Assembly (NCBI GenBank): GCA_046309355.1
Contig: JBKCPL010000018.1
Location: 1-31,898 of the forward strand
From: CAYSBE01 sp046309355
GTDB taxonomy: Bacteria; Bacteroidota; Bacteroidia; UKL13-3
Length of the DNA: 31,898 nt
Direction: 5' to 3'
This document shows, in pieces, positions 16,379 to 23,971 of this stretch. The notes beneath the pieces were generated by a model that was not told the DNA's origin, searched no databases, and saw nothing but the letters and a program-made list of their open reading frames with translations. A program made the translations under genes and the position numbers. Within the stretch, counting starts at the first letter, position 1. Each line of letters starts with the position of its first letter.

Positions 16379-17587
16379 ATGAAAAAGCTCATTTATCTGA
16401 TAGGCATCGTGGTTACGAGTTCGTGCAATGTAATGTACTTTATGCCGAATGCAGCAGACGATGTATATTACTCACGAAAAGCAAACCGTGAAAAACCGGT
16501 GCTTATACCCAAGGTAGATGTTGATTCCATTTTGCAGGCAAATCCGCCCCGATACGGAGCACCTACCAATAGGATTAATGATGACAACAGCACAGCCAAT
16601 CCCATGGCCGAAGTTCATTACCCGCAATACAAAGCATATTGGGATTCGATGTACCAAGCACAGCCGTGGTTATCGGGATATTATACATCAACTACACCAC
16701 CACCTTTTGACGAACGCGAAACACAGCGTGAAGCCAGGCGCATACGCAGACTTGAACGCTGGAACAATTCGAACTGGAACTGGGGCGTAGGAATTACTCC
16801 CGGATGGGGTTGGAACAACGGATTTGGATGGGGGCTAAATTCAGGATTTGGATGGAATAACGGATTAGGCTGGAACCGCAACCGTTGGGGTGGCTGGAAC
16901 TCGTGGTGGGGACCATCATGGCAGTGGGGAGGTCCGTGGCAAAGTTCGATGTGGCTGGGCTGGGGCGACCCTTGGCTAGGGTGGGGACCGGGCTTTTATG
17001 ATCCCTGGTGGGGCTGGGGTCCGGGTTGGTGGAACAATCCCGTTCCGGCACCGAATGGCCGCGATGAATCTCGACCCTCACAGCAACGTCCAAGGCAGGA
17101 AAATACCGGAGGCGGATCATCGTTTAATCCGTCAACCGCAGCTAGCGGACAAATGCGAACTATCCCCGATGCGAATACCAATACGGCACCTTCAACACCC
17201 ATTAATGAACAACAGCGCATGAGGCCGGCATCGTCTTCTACTCCACGTTTGGTTGATGTAAACGGCCGTCAGGTGTATGTACCTGCTACATCCGATGCCA
17301 ATCGCCTGAGAGGTTACGAAACATATCAACCATCGAACGATGCAGCTGTGCAGCAACAGCAAATGATGCCATCTCCTACACCTGAAACAAAAACTGCTCC
17401 TGTGCAACGTATGGATAATACTATGCGCATGAGAGCTAATCAGCCCGATAACAGAAACACTTTTCCATCGGGTTCTGGTGCAGCACCGGCTGGTCGCAGC
17501 ACCTTCGGCTCACCGGCAAGCAGTGGAGGTATGAGGCCCTCAGGTAGTACTGGCACATCAGGAGGTGCACAACGCCCTAGAAGATAA
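16379..17587 (+). CDS. Trp/Gly-rich lipoprotein of unknown function
   Basis: I place the start at 16379, giving 402 residues. It creates a lipoprotein signal (MKKLIYLIGIVVTSSC, lipidated Cys16), whereas the longer frame from 16289 adds a non-signal-like leader. After Cys16 comes a segment with DDVYYSRK, seen in other Bacteroidota lipoproteins. A charged Arg/Glu stretch follows (RETQREARRIRRLER). Residues about 128-220 are extraordinary: 24 Trp in 93 residues, in GWGWNN and FGWNNGLGW repeats. The C-terminal half is Gln/Pro/Ser/Thr-rich low complexity ending in RPRR. It starts an envelope cluster, 23 bp before a FadL-like gene. It is presumably anchored in the outer membrane, and the aromatic-Gly block might contact membrane or glycan; both points are inference. 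Confidence 0.85.
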   Translation: MKKLIYLIGIVVTSSCNVMYFMPNAADDVYYSRKANREKPVLIPKVDVDSILQANPPRYGAPTNRINDDNSTANPMAEVHYPQYKAYWDSMYQAQPWLSGYYTSTTPPPFDERETQREARRIRRLERWNNSNWNWGVGITPGWGWNNGFGWGLNSGFGWNNGLGWNRNRWGGWNSWWGPSWQWGGPWQSSMWLGWGDPWLGWGPGFYDPWWGWGPGWWNNPVPAPNGRDESRPSQQRPRQENTGGGSSFNPSTAASGQMRTIPDANTNTAPSTPINEQQRMRPASSSTPRLVDVNGRQVYVPATSDANRLRGYETYQPSNDAAVQQQQMMPSPTPETKTAPVQRMDNTMRMRANQPDNRNTFPSGSGAAPAGRSTFGSPASSGGMRPSGSTGTSGGAQRPRR

Positions 17588-17610
17588 CAACCTCATCAAA
17601 AAGCAGACGT

Positions 17611-19104
17611 ATGAAAAAATATATTCTACTACTTTATAGCCTAATGTGTGTATGGAATGTATACGCACAAAATGAAGATGAGATATTACGCTACTCACAG
17701 CAGTTTCAGTTTGGAACAGCGCGCAGTCAGGCAGTTGGCGGTGCATTCGGGGCAGTGGGTGCCGATTTCTCAGCAACATCCATTAACCCTGCGGGTATTG
17801 GCCTTTACCGCAGAAATGAAATTCACCTCTCTACAGCCATTAATTACAACAACAACCGCTCGTCCTATCTGAATACCACAACGAATGAAGGCAGAACTAA
17901 TTTGACCCTGCCTTCCATGGGAGTGGTTGTTACCAAAGTATTTAATGAAATGGGGAAAGATGTGCAGCAAGGACTGGCCTCTCTATCGGTAGCAGCTGGT
18001 TATAACCGCATAAATAATTTTCAATCTACTCAAAGTTATTCGGGCAACAACACCTCAAGTTCAATTGTAAACTCATTTGTAGAGCAAGCAAACGGAACAC
18101 CGTATCAAAATTTTGACAAAAATTTTCCGGTAAATGATCCGGCCAACATGGCCTGGCGATTATACATAATTGATACTTTGCCGGGGTCATCCGCAACATA
18201 CATAAACAGATACGCACGCGACACCTCATCGCAATTCAACCACTTTGCACAATCGGGCCTTATTACCAACAGAGGAGCCATGAATGAGTATAACGTAACT
18301 GCAGGCGTGAATATCTCCAACCTGATTTATATGGGAGCTTCGCTTGTACTGACACATGCCTACCGAGAAAGTGAACTCGTATTTAATGAACGCATCGTTG
18401 ATCCGCTAATGCCGGGCCAGCACAGCCTATCGTACAGGCAACTGATTAATGCCAGCGGAACCGGTGTGGGCGGACGCTTTGGTATCATAGTGCGACCGGT
18501 GGATTTGCTGCGCATCGGATTTTCGGCACAAACGCGCACACGTATAAACATGCGTGAAGATTATAATTTCGAAATGAGGGAGATGAATATTGCAGACGTA
18601 TACCGTGGGCCAAACGATTTTATCGAATACCAGATTGTAACACCGTTTCGATTTACAGGCAGTGTTATGCTTATGGCAGGCAAAAAAGGTTTTATTACAG
18701 CCGATGTAGAAATGATTGATTACAGTACAGGATATATCAGTTCATCGTTTGATTTTTCAAGAGCCAATACGAACGCAGCTAACTTGTACAGACAAGTGTA
18801 TAATATACGTGCAGGAGCTGAATGGCGGTTAAGTGATATGTTTATGCTGCGAGGTGGTTATGCAGTGATTCAAAGTCCGTACAAGAAAGAATTGCTGGGC
18901 AATATTACTTCCGATTTAAATATGTATCAGATAAGCGGTGGCGCAGGCGTATTAATTGATCGCTTCTTTTATGATTTTACGGTGAGTCACCTCTTTGGTC
19001 AATCGTTGTTTACACCCTACACGGTTAGTAATGGCAAATACAGCAGTGTGTTGAATAATTTTAGTTTTACCAATTTCGCACTCACTGCCGGTTACCGCTT
19101 TTAA
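17611..19104 (+). CDS. Outer-membrane beta-barrel protein, OmpP1/FadL-like
   Basis: The protein has 497 residues with a signal peptide (MKKYILLLYSLMCVWNVYA). The mature N-terminus has the OMPP1/FadL/TodX pattern: small residues in AVGGAFGAVGADFSAT, then N59-P-A-G62 and GLYRRNE. The rest is alternating beta-strand sequence, and the chain ends in an aromatic barrel terminus, FALTAGYRF. FadL-family porins move hydrophobic molecules such as long-chain fatty acids across the outer membrane; the substrate here is unknown. The stop shares one base with the start of the patatin gene, so the two are very likely translated together. A pairing of a hydrophobic-substrate porin and a lipid hydrolase makes functional sense. 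Confidence 0.85.
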   Translation: MKKYILLLYSLMCVWNVYAQNEDEILRYSQQFQFGTARSQAVGGAFGAVGADFSATSINPAGIGLYRRNEIHLSTAINYNNNRSSYLNTTTNEGRTNLTLPSMGVVVTKVFNEMGKDVQQGLASLSVAAGYNRINNFQSTQSYSGNNTSSSIVNSFVEQANGTPYQNFDKNFPVNDPANMAWRLYIIDTLPGSSATYINRYARDTSSQFNHFAQSGLITNRGAMNEYNVTAGVNISNLIYMGASLVLTHAYRESELVFNERIVDPLMPGQHSLSYRQLINASGTGVGGRFGIIVRPVDLLRIGFSAQTRTRINMREDYNFEMREMNIADVYRGPNDFIEYQIVTPFRFTGSVMLMAGKKGFITADVEMIDYSTGYISSSFDFSRANTNAANLYRQVYNIRAGAEWRLSDMFMLRGGYAVIQSPYKKELLGNITSDLNMYQISGGAGVLIDRFFYDFTVSHLFGQSLFTPYTVSNGKYSSVLNNFSFTNFALTAGYRF

Positions 19105-19877
19105 TGAATACACCCAACTACTCGTGTGGAATTGTTTTGTCGGGTGGGGGCGCTCGTGGATTTGCTCACATCGGTGTGCTGAAGGCCTTGAATGAACACG
19201 GCATTTATCCCGAAGCTATATCAGCAGTAAGCGCAGGAGCTATTGTGGGAGTGTTGTATGCTGACGGTTACACACCCGATGAAATTTATGAAATTATTCA
19301 TGATTTGGATTTGCTGAAAGTATTGCGCATACGCAGACCCCGATTAGGTGTGTTAAAAGCCGATGGTTTGCGAAAAGTGTTCAGTACACATATGCGGCAT
19401 CAGCGCCTGGAAGAGTTGCCATTGCCCGTAACCATTTGCGCAACCAATTTTACACGTGCCCATACCGAATATTTTGAAGATGGAAATATCATCGATGCGG
19501 TGTTGGCATCGTCTGCAATACCGCTGATGCTAAAACCCGTATCGCTAGCCGGTAACTTGTATGTAGATGGTGGGTTGATGAATAACCTGCCTGTAGAACC
19601 GTTGATAAATAAGTGCAGAACAATCATTGGAGTTAACGTAAATCCGGTGAATGAGATAAGTAAATTCAAGTCGTTTCGTAATTTTATTGACCGTGTGGTT
19701 CACCTATCTATTCGGGCCAACGTGCTCAACAACATACAGCATTGTACGTTCTACCTGGAGCCACCGCATTTGATGGATTACCATTGGTTTAAGCTTTCAG
19801 CAGCCAAAGAAATTGTCAAATTAGGGTACGATTACACAAAAAAAACGCTGCAAAGCGGGCAAATATCAATGCATTGA
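19104..19877 (+). CDS. Patatin-like phospholipase family protein (RssA-like)
   Basis: The protein has 257 residues. It has the glycine-rich oxyanion loop G14-G-G-A-R-G19, the nucleophile Ser43 in A41-V-S-A-G45, and the dyad Asp155 in VDGGLMNN. These are the marks of the small bacterial patatin hydrolases that cleave acyl esters of phospholipids. The first Gly of the usual GxSxG elbow is Ala (codon GCA). There is no signal peptide or transmembrane segment, so it is probably cytoplasmic or peripheral at the inner membrane. Its ATG overlaps the stop of the FadL-like gene by one base. Hydrolase activity is likely, but the substrate cannot be predicted. Confidence 0.9.
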   Translation: MNTPNYSCGIVLSGGGARGFAHIGVLKALNEHGIYPEAISAVSAGAIVGVLYADGYTPDEIYEIIHDLDLLKVLRIRRPRLGVLKADGLRKVFSTHMRHQRLEELPLPVTICATNFTRAHTEYFEDGNIIDAVLASSAIPLMLKPVSLAGNLYVDGGLMNNLPVEPLINKCRTIIGVNVNPVNEISKFKSFRNFIDRVVHLSIRANVLNNIQHCTFYLEPPHLMDYHWFKLSAAKEIVKLGYDYTKKTLQSGQISMH

Positions 19878-19939
19878 TTATTTTGGCACTGCATTTGTAA
19901 ATATGCGCTACAAACTTGACAGTTTAAATACATACACAT

Positions 19940-20530
19940 ATGAAAACAACCATCGCCAGGCTCGCAGCAGCCACACTATTAACCGGACTAGCCATTGCCG
20001 GAGTATCGTCATGCAAATCAAAAACCACCATTCAGAAAGAAACAGGTGCCAAAGAAATTACGGTGCCTTTCAGCACACGCGAGTACCAGTCTGATAAGGA
20101 ACACTTCCGAGCCAAAGGTTCAGGGAATAGTCCGGATATGACCACTGCTAAAAAGATTGCGCTGCAAAATGCCAAATCGGAAATGGCCGGTTTAATTACG
20201 ACCACCATGAAGAAAGTAACCGAGCAGTATACCAATCAGCGTCAGGTAGGAAACACCCAGGAGTTTTCGAACAAATTTGAGGAAATGGCACGCGAGGTAA
20301 CCAATCAACAGCTGGTTGATGTACGTATCATGGACGAAAAGCTTTTTAAAGAAGCGAACAATACATTTACGTATTGGGTAGCTGTAGAGGCCAACAAGCA
20401 AACTGTAATGAACGGTATTGATCGTGGTATAGGACAAAATCAAAAGCTGCAGCAGGATTACGACAAGAAGAAATTTGAAGAAATATTCAACTCCGAAATG
20501 GATAAATTGGCTAAGGAAAGAGGTAACTAA
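19940..20530 (+). CDS. LPP20-family lipoprotein (short)
   Basis: The protein has 196 residues. It has a lipoprotein signal with lipobox V22-S-S-C25, followed by KSK. The body is an alpha/beta LPP20-like domain: FRAKGSGNSPDMTTAKKIAL, then NAKSEMAGLI, then a Lys/Glu-rich helical region and FTYWVAVE. The last ~30 residues are charged and probably helical. LPP20 domains occur in outer-membrane lipoproteins of Helicobacter and many Bacteroidota; their molecular role is poorly defined. It lies 62 bp after the patatin gene and 85 bp before a longer LPP20 protein. A hairpin between the two may partly separate their expression. Upstream, TGCATTTG (19890-19897) resembles a -7 box with one mismatch. Confidence 0.85.
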   Translation: MKTTIARLAAATLLTGLAIAGVSSCKSKTTIQKETGAKEITVPFSTREYQSDKEHFRAKGSGNSPDMTTAKKIALQNAKSEMAGLITTTMKKVTEQYTNQRQVGNTQEFSNKFEEMAREVTNQQLVDVRIMDEKLFKEANNTFTYWVAVEANKQTVMNGIDRGIGQNQKLQQDYDKKKFEEIFNSEMDKLAKERGN

Positions 20531-20548
20531 TTTCGATTTTGATTTTCG

Positions 20549-20578
20549 CTTGCCGGCAGCGCATAGCTAGCCGGCAAG
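20549..20578 (+). terminator. Hairpin terminator or attenuator between the two LPP20 genes
   Basis: A perfect 9-bp inverted repeat, CTTGCCGGC (20549-20557) and GCCGGCAAG (20570-20578), with a 12-nt loop, begins 19 nt after the stop of the short LPP20 gene. It is GC-rich and followed by TTAGTTTCTC, which is only partly T-rich, so it may terminate incompletely and leave the downstream lipoprotein at a lower level. Confidence 0.6.
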
Positions 20579-20615
20579 TTAGTTTCTCCTGTACACGTAC
20601 AATCAATTCGCATAC

Positions 20616-21995
20616 ATGCTGAAGTTTAATACTGTTTTTATTGCCTTGTGGTTTTTAGTATCGTGCGCTACCCAAACCAAAAGCACACGTCCCAGACCTG
20701 AGTGGATAAACAACAGGCCGGTAAACAGTATGTATTATATTGGTGTAGGTATATCCTCGAAAATAAGCCATCCGAACGAATACCAGACCATAGCCAAACG
20801 TAACGCACTGAACGACCTGATTTCAGAAATACAGGTTACCATCAGCACAAATTCAGTATTGTCGCAGTACCAGAGTAATGATGAATTCAGGCAACAGTTT
20901 GAGTCGGATTCGCGCCTTTCGGCTCGCAATTCTATCGAAGAGTTTGAAGTGATTGACAGTTGGGAAACCAACGAAACATTCTGGATTTACTACCGCCTGT
21001 CGAAAGAAAAATATGCGGAAGTACGCAGGCGCAAAATGATGGCAGCCATAGACAGGGCTGAAAACTTTTATGCTGAAGCGCGAAAGCTTGATATATTTCA
21101 GAATTACATGCCCGCATTGCGCATGAAAATAAAAGCACTTGCTGCATTACAGGATTACCTCAGCGAAAATATTTTTACGACAGTGGATGGAAAAGAAGTA
21201 CTGTTTGTAAACGAACTGATTAATTCCATTCAACAGCAGCTTTATACAGTTAAGCTAACTAGTGAAACTACCTTAGTAAAAGGTAAAGTTGGAAAACCTG
21301 TAACTGAACCTTTAAATGTTTCGGCTGCATTTAACGGGGCTCCACACATACCTGTAATGTATTTACCGTTGACTATGCAGGCTCAATCGGGTAAAATGAA
21401 ATTTGGCAATCAGACTGAAACCGATGCCAAAGGGTTGACCTCCTTTAGCATACTAAGTGTGCAGGCAAAAGATCCTGTTCAAACCGTTCGTATTATACCC
21501 GATTTAAAACGTATCATCAATGTCGATTCGCTGAATGGATCATTAACGAATATTTTGCTGCGACTCGATGTGCCCGGAACGCTGCTCAGGGTTAATGTTG
21601 AACCCCTGCGCGTTTATTTTGAAGGCAACGAACGCAACCTGGGACGGTCAATGGTTTCTACAGTGTTTGAAGCAACACTAAAGAAGCAACTCACCGAATT
21701 TGGCTGTCAGTTTGTGCGTACGCGGAATGAATCAGACTATATTCTGAAAGTAAACTCCGACACCAAATCGTTGGGTGCAATTTGGGGCAATATGCAGCAA
21801 TCGTCCCTCGACATGACCATCATACTTACTGAAACACGAAACGATGTGGATGTATTTAAAGACGCCCTCCAAAGTGTTAAAGGCTATCAGACAACTCCTG
21901 ATAATGCCGGTCTTGATGCATACAAAACAGCAAATAGTATGCTGCTTGAAAAAATTTATCCCAGACTGATTGATGAGTTGACAAAAGCCAACTGA
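20616..21995 (+). CDS. LPP20-family lipoprotein (long) with extended C-terminal region
   Basis: The protein has 459 residues. The lipoprotein signal is MLKFNTVFIALWFLVSC (lipobox L14-V-S-C17). An LPP20-like domain covers about 25-135: RPEWINNRP, YYIGVGISSK, AKRNALNDLISEI and FWIYYRLSKEKYAEV. A helical region with several Ala and Arg follows (RRKMMAAIDRAENFYAEA, then KIKALAALQDYL). Residues about 215-320 look like a beta-sandwich. The last third includes FGCQFVRTRNESDYILKV, a pattern seen in proteins that test for a second lipoprotein-like fold. It is the last gene of the envelope cluster and pairs with the short LPP20 gene upstream. The function is unknown. Confidence 0.82.
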   Translation: MLKFNTVFIALWFLVSCATQTKSTRPRPEWINNRPVNSMYYIGVGISSKISHPNEYQTIAKRNALNDLISEIQVTISTNSVLSQYQSNDEFRQQFESDSRLSARNSIEEFEVIDSWETNETFWIYYRLSKEKYAEVRRRKMMAAIDRAENFYAEARKLDIFQNYMPALRMKIKALAALQDYLSENIFTTVDGKEVLFVNELINSIQQQLYTVKLTSETTLVKGKVGKPVTEPLNVSAAFNGAPHIPVMYLPLTMQAQSGKMKFGNQTETDAKGLTSFSILSVQAKDPVQTVRIIPDLKRIINVDSLNGSLTNILLRLDVPGTLLRVNVEPLRVYFEGNERNLGRSMVSTVFEATLKKQLTEFGCQFVRTRNESDYILKVNSDTKSLGAIWGNMQQSSLDMTIILTETRNDVDVFKDALQSVKGYQTTPDNAGLDAYKTANSMLLEKIYPRLIDELTKAN

Positions 21996-22036
21996 TGGTA
22001 CAGGAACTATTCGTCTGGTAATTTGTTACAGTACTA

Positions 22037-22693
22037 ATGAATATAAAATTTGCTTCCGGTATTGCTGTTCTGTTTACCGTATGGGTAGCCTGCGTAAACG
22101 GTAACTCAGACACACGTCATTTATCCCAACACATGAATACTACATCTATGAATACAAAATCAACAGATACCGTTTATTTTGGTGCCGGATGCTTTTGGTG
22201 CGTTGAAGCGGTTTTTCAGCGGCTGAAAGGTGTCGAAAGCGTTTCTTCAGGTTACACCGGTGGGCATATTAAAAATCCTACGTACAAAGAAGTGTGCTCA
22301 GGTTTAACCGGACATGCCGAGGTATGCCGGGTGGTTTATCATCCCGATCAGATTGATTTTGCTACTTTGCTCAAAGCATTTTTTACCTGCCACGACCCCA
22401 CAACATTAAACCGACAGGGAAATGATATTGGCAGTCAGTACCGCTCAGCTATATATTTTACCAGTGCTGCCCAGCAAGAAACTTCACTAAAAGCAATTGA
22501 CGAACTGAATAAGTCAGCTGCATTTGCCAACCCCATTGTGACAGAAGTTACACCCTTCACCGAATTTTATGTGGCCGAAGACTACCACCAAAATTATTAC
22601 AACGACAATGGCGAACAACCGTATTGCCGTTTTGTGATACAACCCAAAGTTGAAAAGTTTGAGAAAGTATTTAAGGATTTGCTCAAAAAGTAG
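22037..22693 (+). CDS. msrA: Peptide-methionine (S)-S-oxide reductase
   Basis: The protein has 218 residues. MsrA reduces methionine-S-sulfoxide in proteins, restoring oxidised methionines. The signature is G51-C52-F-W-C55-V-E with nucleophile Cys52, followed by the family motifs GVESVSSGYTGG, the TYKEVCSG segment, FTCHDPTTLNRQGNDIGSQY and AEDYHQNYY. The N-terminus (MNIKFASGIAVLFTVWVAC) is hydrophobic and looks like an export or lipoprotein signal, although W16-V-A-C19 is a weak lipobox. A periplasmic or membrane-anchored enzyme is therefore likely. If translation began at M33 (22133) or M38 (22148) it would be cytosolic. The only Cys near the C-terminus is in PYCRF. It lies 41 bp after the long LPP20 gene. 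Confidence 0.95.
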   Translation: MNIKFASGIAVLFTVWVACVNGNSDTRHLSQHMNTTSMNTKSTDTVYFGAGCFWCVEAVFQRLKGVESVSSGYTGGHIKNPTYKEVCSGLTGHAEVCRVVYHPDQIDFATLLKAFFTCHDPTTLNRQGNDIGSQYRSAIYFTSAAQQETSLKAIDELNKSAAFANPIVTEVTPFTEFYVAEDYHQNYYNDNGEQPYCRFVIQPKVEKFEKVFKDLLKK

Positions 22694-22734
22694 CCCTTGT
22701 GTAAACCCTGCGCACGTTTACTGTGCAAATTGAT

Positions 22735-22742
22735 TTACTTTG
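22735..22742 (+). promoter_or_regulatory. -7-like box directly upstream of the S1 protein gene
   Basis: TTACTTTG matches the Bacteroidota -7 consensus TAnnTTTG at all but one defined position. It ends 4 nt before the ATG at 22747, so if it is used the mRNA would be nearly leaderless. No -33 TTTG is seen at the usual distance. Confidence 0.3.
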
Positions 22743-22746
22743 ACGC

Positions 22747-23577
22747 ATGAATTTACTTCCCGGTCATTATTACGACCTCATCGTTGTCCAACTTCAAAAT
22801 GACGACATTCTTCTTGAACATTCGATAAAACTTCCCCGCAATTCGGCTTCAGCTCATTTGCGTGAAGGCGATAAGGTTCATGTTTTTCTGTATCACAATG
22901 TAGAAGGTGAACTTACGGCTACATTGCTAAAGCCCTACGCAACGGTGGGAGAATTTGCCACACTAAAGGTGGTTGCCATCACAGCTGCAGGTGCTTTTTT
23001 AGATTGGGGCTTGCCCAAAGATCTTTTTGTGCCCAGAAGTTTTCATGAAGATGATTTAAAAAAAGGTGACCGTTGTTTGGTAAAGGTTATAATTGACCCC
23101 ACCAACGGCAAGGTAATAGGGAAAGAAAAACTGGAAGATGAATTGAGCAATGTGCTGCTCACCGTGAAAGAAAAAGAAGAAGTGGAGCTCATTGTGTACA
23201 AAAATACGCCTATCGGGTATCAAGTAGTGGTGAATAATAAGCACCTGGGCCTTGTGCACAACAACGAGATATTCAAAGATATTTATGCGGGCGATTTGCT
23301 AACAGGATTTATAAAAAAAATTAAACCGGATAATAAACTTGATGTAGTGATTGGTAAACCGGGCCACTCACGGGTTGATAGTGAAACCGATTCCATTCTT
23401 ACCCGATTGAAACTGGCTAATGGATTTTTGCCCTACCACGATAAATCACCGGCTGAAGAAATTTACCGTGTATTCGGCATGAGTAAAAAAACATTTAAGA
23501 TGACCATTGGCCATCTATACAGACGTAAGCTCATTACGATTGAGCAAGATGGCATTCGGCTGAATACAAAAAAATAA
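22747..23577 (+). CDS. cvfB: S1-like RNA-binding protein, CvfB/YitL family
   Basis: The protein has 276 residues, typical of the family. Successive OB/S1-like domains cover about 1-210: an N-terminal domain ending in the YHNVEGELTATL segment, a second with GAFLDWGLPKDLFVPRSF, and a third with HLGLVHNNEIF and DNKLDVVIGKPG. The C-terminal ~60 residues form a winged-helix-like domain (AEEIYRVFGMSKKTFKMTI, then LYRRKLITIEQDGIRL). In Gram-positive bacteria CvfB binds RNA and affects virulence gene expression; its role in Bacteroidota is not well defined. The gene follows msrA by 53 bp and converges with ssb. Its last codons contain the A-tract that serves as the U-tract of the ssb terminator on the other strand. 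Confidence 0.9.
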   Translation: MNLLPGHYYDLIVVQLQNDDILLEHSIKLPRNSASAHLREGDKVHVFLYHNVEGELTATLLKPYATVGEFATLKVVAITAAGAFLDWGLPKDLFVPRSFHEDDLKKGDRCLVKVIIDPTNGKVIGKEKLEDELSNVLLTVKEKEEVELIVYKNTPIGYQVVVNNKHLGLVHNNEIFKDIYAGDLLTGFIKKIKPDNKLDVVIGKPGHSRVDSETDSILTRLKLANGFLPYHDKSPAEEIYRVFGMSKKTFKMTIGHLYRRKLITIEQDGIRLNTKK

Positions 23578-23605
23578 GTCCCGCACAACCACGGTTGTGC
23601 GGGAC
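23578..23605 (-). terminator. Strong intrinsic terminator for ssb, shared with the convergent gene
   Basis: A perfect 13-bp inverted repeat, GTCCCGCACAACC (23578-23590) and GGTTGTGCGGGAC (23593-23605), has two bases between the arms. On the minus strand the stem is followed by TTATTTTTTT, a classic intrinsic terminator for ssb. On the plus strand it starts immediately after the stop of the CvfB-like gene but lacks a T-run, so it stops that transcript less clearly. A smaller inverted repeat, TTACCG/CGGTAA (23607-23624), lies between it and the ssb stop. Confidence 0.9.
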
Positions 23606-23629
23606 CTTACCGACTGGCCGGTAACTCAA

Positions 23630-23971
23630 CTAGTCTTTCTTGCCACCCAGCATCAGCAACTCATTCACTACAATTTCGGTAGTGTAGCGCTTGTTGCCAT
23701 CTTTATCCTGGTAGCTGCGGCTGCTCAGTTTGCCTTCTATAGCAATTTCGCTGCCCTTCTTCAGATACTTCTCAAACAGTTCTGCCTGCTTGCCCCAGGC
23801 TACTACATTGTGCCATTGGGTTTCTTCTACTTTTTCACCTGCATCGTTGCGGTACACCTCTGATGTAGCAATGGAACATTTTGCAAGCGACTTGCCCGAA
23901 GTTAATTTTTTCACATCGGGATTCTGGCCTAAGCGACCGATTAAGCGTACTGAATTACGTAAGTTGTTCAT
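23630..23971 (-). CDS. ssb: Short single-stranded DNA-binding protein
   Basis: The protein has 113 residues that are essentially one OB fold: MNNLRNSVRLIGRLGQNPDV, then the SLAKCSIATSEVYRN segment, WHNVVAWGKQAELFEKYLKK and GSEIAIEGKLSSRSYQDKDG. It binds ssDNA in replication and repair. It stops at MLGGKKD and lacks the Gly-rich linker and acidic DDDIPF-type tail through which main SSBs recruit partners. It is therefore probably a secondary, short SSB of the kind often present in Bacteroidota next to a full-length copy elsewhere. It is convergent with the CvfB-like gene. Upstream on the minus strand, AACATTTG (one mismatch to TAnnTTTG) lies about 65 nt before the ATG. Confidence 0.95.
   Translation of the reverse strand: MNNLRNSVRLIGRLGQNPDVKKLTSGKSLAKCSIATSEVYRNDAGEKVEETQWHNVVAWGKQAELFEKYLKKGSEIAIEGKLSSRSYQDKDGNKRYTTEIVVNELLMLGGKKD

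Noticed and set aside
19903..20094. Plus-strand open frame overlapping the short LPP20 gene
   Set aside because: Different frame, no features, and the LPP20 lipoprotein start at 19940 is clear.
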